Shown in pieces: positions 6,473 to 7,353 of a DNA stretch of 7,353 nt. The first letter of the stretch is position 1. Each line of letters opens with the position of its first letter. This stretch comes from JAAFHB01 sp038240855 (GTDB lineage: Bacteria; Bacteroidota; Bacteroidia; Bacteroidales; Prolixibacteraceae): assembly GCA_038240855.1 (NCBI GenBank), contig JBBRGI010000185.1:1-7353 (forward strand). Reading direction: 5' to 3'. The position numbers and the translations under genes are program-made. The notes under the pieces were generated by a model that ran no database searches, was not told the origin of the DNA, and was given only the letters and a program-made list of their open reading frames with translations.

Positions 6473-7353
6473 ATGAAAACAAATATAAAACTGGGATTAC
6501 TTTCCTTTGTTTTGCTGGGACTTGGACTCACCGGATGTGACTACCTGGACAATCCTTTCCGGAATGAAACCATTTCTGAAGATAATATCTGGACACAGAG
6601 AGACCGGATAAAAGGGGTATCGAGCATTGCCTATACAGTTTTAAACAGGGATATGTTTAACCCCATTGACGGGAATGGTGCCATGATGTCGCAGGCAAGT
6701 GATGAAGCAGTCAACTCCAATACAAACTCGTCTGTTCAAAATTTCACCAATGGAGTCTGGAGCCCAACCCGTACGATGGACGATGTCTATAGTAATATGT
6801 ATCGCGGAATTCGGTTTTGCAACTATACCTTTGAGAACCTGGACAAGGGGAAGGCGTTTATTTTGCCCATCAATGCAACATACGTAAACGTCGATTCCAC
6901 TATTGTTCGTTACAAGGCGGAAAACTACTTCCTGCGTGCCTACTTCTACTCTGAATTGCTAAAGAGATATGGGGGAGTTCCTATTGTGCCTCAAGTGTTG
7001 AGTCCCTCTGATGATTTGAATTTGCCAAGAAATTCATTTGATGAGGTGGTCAATCAGGTTGTAAAGGATTGTGATAAAGCGATGATATCGTTACCCAAGA
7101 CCATGCGCAACTGGATGGATGCCAATGAAAATAAGGAGCGGGGTCGTGTTGCACAATCCAGTGCACTGGCATTGAAATCGCGCGTGTTATTACTGGCCGC
7201 AAGTCCTCTTTGGAATAGCACGGGCGAAACAGCCAAATGGCAGAAAGCAGCAGATGCAGCTAAAGCCTGTATCGTTTTGGCTGAAGCAAATGCCGGCAAC
7301 CTGGATTTGATGACATGGGCAGATTTGACAGCAGATAAATTGTATACTGCAAA
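6473..7353 (+). CDS. SusD/RagB family nutrient-binding outer membrane lipoprotein, N-terminal half (3' end outside window)
   Basis: The frame opens with ATG at 6473 (MKTNIKLGLLSFVLLGLGLT) and stays open for 293 codons to the window end without a stop. It is therefore a gene cut by the window. A lipoprotein signal peptide is clear: a hydrophobic core from residue 7 to 19, lipobox LTGC with Cys22, then DYLDNPF, a common SusD-type start with acidic residues near the lipid anchor. Family motifs are YKAENYFLRAYFYSELLKRY followed by GGVPIVP (147-173), LPRNSFDEVVNQVVKDCDKA (about 185-204), and GRVAQSSALALKSRVLLLAA followed by SPLWN, the helical TPR-like region. These align by eye with the matching motifs of the first SusD, but the surrounding sequence differs greatly, so the two are diverged paralogues. 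It starts 20 nt after the SusC stop, with an A-rich leader and no Shine-Dalgarno sequence. It probably forms the lid of that SusC barrel. About half of a normal SusD is missing, including the usual C-terminal R.ER..E motif. Confidence 0.95.
   Translation, partial: MKTNIKLGLLSFVLLGLGLTGCDYLDNPFRNETISEDNIWTQRDRIKGVSSIAYTVLNRDMFNPIDGNGAMMSQASDEAVNSNTNSSVQNFTNGVWSPTRTMDDVYSNMYRGIRFCNYTFENLDKGKAFILPINATYVNVDSTIVRYKAENYFLRAYFYSELLKRYGGVPIVPQVLSPSDDLNLPRNSFDEVVNQVVKDCDKAMISLPKTMRNWMDANENKERGRVAQSSALALKSRVLLLAASPLWNSTGETAKWQKAADAAKACIVLAEANAGNLDLMTWADLTADKLYTA

Larger units (their letters stand above)
1..7353 (+). other. Putative operon segment: two tandem SusC/SusD pairs
   Basis: The four genes are co-directional in the order susC-like, susD-like, susC-like, susD-like, separated by 14, 41 and 20 nt. 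None of the gaps holds a strong hairpin with a T-run or a recognisable Bacteroidota promoter (TTTG near -33, TAnnTTTG near -7), so a single transcript is the simplest reading. Tandem SusC/SusD pairs are known in polysaccharide utilization loci; the xylan loci of Prevotella and Bacteroides with two pairs (XusA-D) are one documented example. The window holds no glycoside hydrolase, lyase, sulfatase, peptidase, sigma/anti-sigma pair, AraC-type regulator or hybrid two-component sensor. Substrate and control are therefore undetermined. Confidence 0.8.

Noticed and set aside
6826..6833. TACCTTTG as a -7 promoter element
   Set aside because: The upstream TTTG (6816-6819) is only 6 nt away, and the site is inside the second susD.
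1..7353. Recent duplication of one SusC/SusD pair producing the second
   Set aside because: No long nucleotide repeat between the pairs was seen; similarity is limited to family motifs at the protein level, so the paralogues are old or of separate origin.
1..7353. CRISPR array, tRNA/rRNA gene, insertion sequence or phage gene
   Set aside because: No regularly spaced repeats, structural RNA signatures, transposase-like frames or terminal inverted repeats were seen; nearly every base is in the four SusC/SusD genes.

Overview
The window looks like a piece of a Bacteroidota genome. The evidence is two consecutive SusC/SusD-type gene pairs, AT-rich leaders before the start codons with no Shine-Dalgarno sequence, and lipoprotein signal peptides with acidic residues just after the lipid-bearing cysteine. 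The sequence alone does not fix genus or species. Nothing here marks a plasmid, phage or transposon.

Layout: all four genes are on the + strand and fill almost the whole window. (1) Bases 1-1609 are the C-terminal part of a SusC/RagA-type TonB-dependent outer membrane transporter whose 5' end lies outside the window. (2) Bases 1624-3369 are a complete SusD/RagB-type surface lipoprotein. (3) Bases 3411-6452 are a complete second SusC/RagA-type transporter, from signal peptide to the terminal Phe. (4) Bases 6473-7353 are the N-terminal half of a second SusD/RagB-type lipoprotein that is cut by the window end; it has a clear start and an open frame to the last base. The gaps are 14, 41 and 20 nt, with no convincing terminator, so one transcript (susC-susD-susC-susD) is the simplest reading.

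How the genes work together: in this family the SusD lipoprotein acts as a lid and ligand-binding subunit on the extracellular side of the SusC barrel. The ligand, usually an oligosaccharide and sometimes a peptide, is then imported using TonB energy. Two tandem pairs suggest two transport complexes for different products of one nutrient, or for related nutrients. No enzyme or regulator gene is in the window, so the substrate cannot be read from it. The two pairs are diverged paralogues, not a recent duplication.

Nothing in the window supports a wholly new system; it is a recognisable polysaccharide-utilization-type (PUL) transport module. The points worth a second look are the tandem arrangement, the unusual linker/TonB-box region and shortened C-terminus of the second SusC, EF-hand-like loops in both barrels, and a weak candidate internal promoter in the 3' end of the first susD.
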